The notes below the pieces were generated by a model. It was given only the letters and a program-made list of their open reading frames with translations, did not search any database and was not told the DNA's origin. Shown here piece by piece: positions 5,581 through 5,623 of a stretch of DNA of 5,623 nt (positions are counted from its first letter, which is position 1; each line of letters starts with the position of its first letter). This DNA comes from Sulfurimonas sp. (GTDB lineage: Bacteria; Campylobacterota; Campylobacteria; Campylobacterales; Sulfurimonadaceae), in the NCBI GenBank assembly GCA_030673275.1, contig DAOVJL010000094.1, positions 1 to 5,623 on the forward strand, written 5' to 3'. A program made the position numbers and the translations under genes.

Positions 5581-5623
5581 AAGGTTTAGGAAGTCCAAAT
5601 TTTTGAGTAATTAACTCTCCATC
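5579..5623 (-). CDS. C-terminal end of an unidentified gene, runs off the right edge
   Basis: The minus strand is open from the window edge to a TAA at 5579-5581, giving 14 residues, DGELITQKFGLPKP. The stop is 10 nt before the ATG of the shorter paralog and overlaps its ribosome binding site, the arrangement expected inside an operon. The short DGELI segment could end a thioredoxin-like or other redox protein, but 14 residues do not support any family call. Fourteen stop-free codons alone are also weak evidence for coding; the operon-like spacing is the main support. Confidence 0.5.
   Translation of the reverse strand, partial: DGELITQKFGLPKP

Noticed and set aside
5569..5598. Ten-residue N-terminal extension (MDFLNLKRSI) of the shorter thioredoxin-fold paralog
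   Set aside because: It would put a charged stretch before the signal peptide, lacks a ribosome binding site, has no counterpart in the sister protein, and overlaps the probable upstream gene.

Overview
The window looks like chromosomal DNA from a free-living member of the Campylobacterota (Epsilonproteobacteria), most likely close to Sulfurimonas. The evidence is the low G+C content, tightly packed genes, AT-rich promoters, and the order aminotransferase / small protein / murC / small membrane protein / mutS2. From memory, that order resembles the Helicobacter pylori block around murC. No database search was possible, so the genus is an inference.

Left part (1-3746, all minus strand): a compact five-gene block reading leftwards. 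It holds a DapC-like aminotransferase, an unrecognised 168-residue helical protein, MurC, an unrecognised two-helix membrane protein, and the N-terminal 156 residues of a MutS2-like protein that runs off the left edge. Junctions are an 11-nt overlap, a 4-nt gap, a 1-nt gap and a 10-nt overlap, so this is almost certainly one transcript from a promoter near 3774-3802. Two genes serve peptidoglycan precursor synthesis (diaminopimelate supply and L-alanine addition to UDP-MurNAc).

Middle (3747-4311): a 167-nt divergent intergenic region carries a leftward promoter for the operon and a probable rightward promoter for a lipid-anchored mono-heme cytochrome c. A 14-bp inverted repeat (CTGTAA-AA-TTACAG) lies between that promoter and the cytochrome start and is a candidate operator. 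A 9-bp-stem hairpin closes the convergent junction after the cytochrome gene.

Right part (4308-5623, minus strand): two tandem paralogous genes for exported thioredoxin-fold (DsbC/DsbG-like) proteins whose active site is CxxS instead of CxxC. Each has an extra C-terminal cysteine pair nine residues apart. The downstream copy is 28 residues longer. A 75-bp in-frame internal duplication plus a 9-bp microduplication account exactly for that difference. A further minus-strand gene ends at 5579, 10 nt ahead of the upstream paralog; only its last 14 codons are visible. This small, duplicating, monothiol redox-like cluster beside a cytochrome is the least conventional part of the window.
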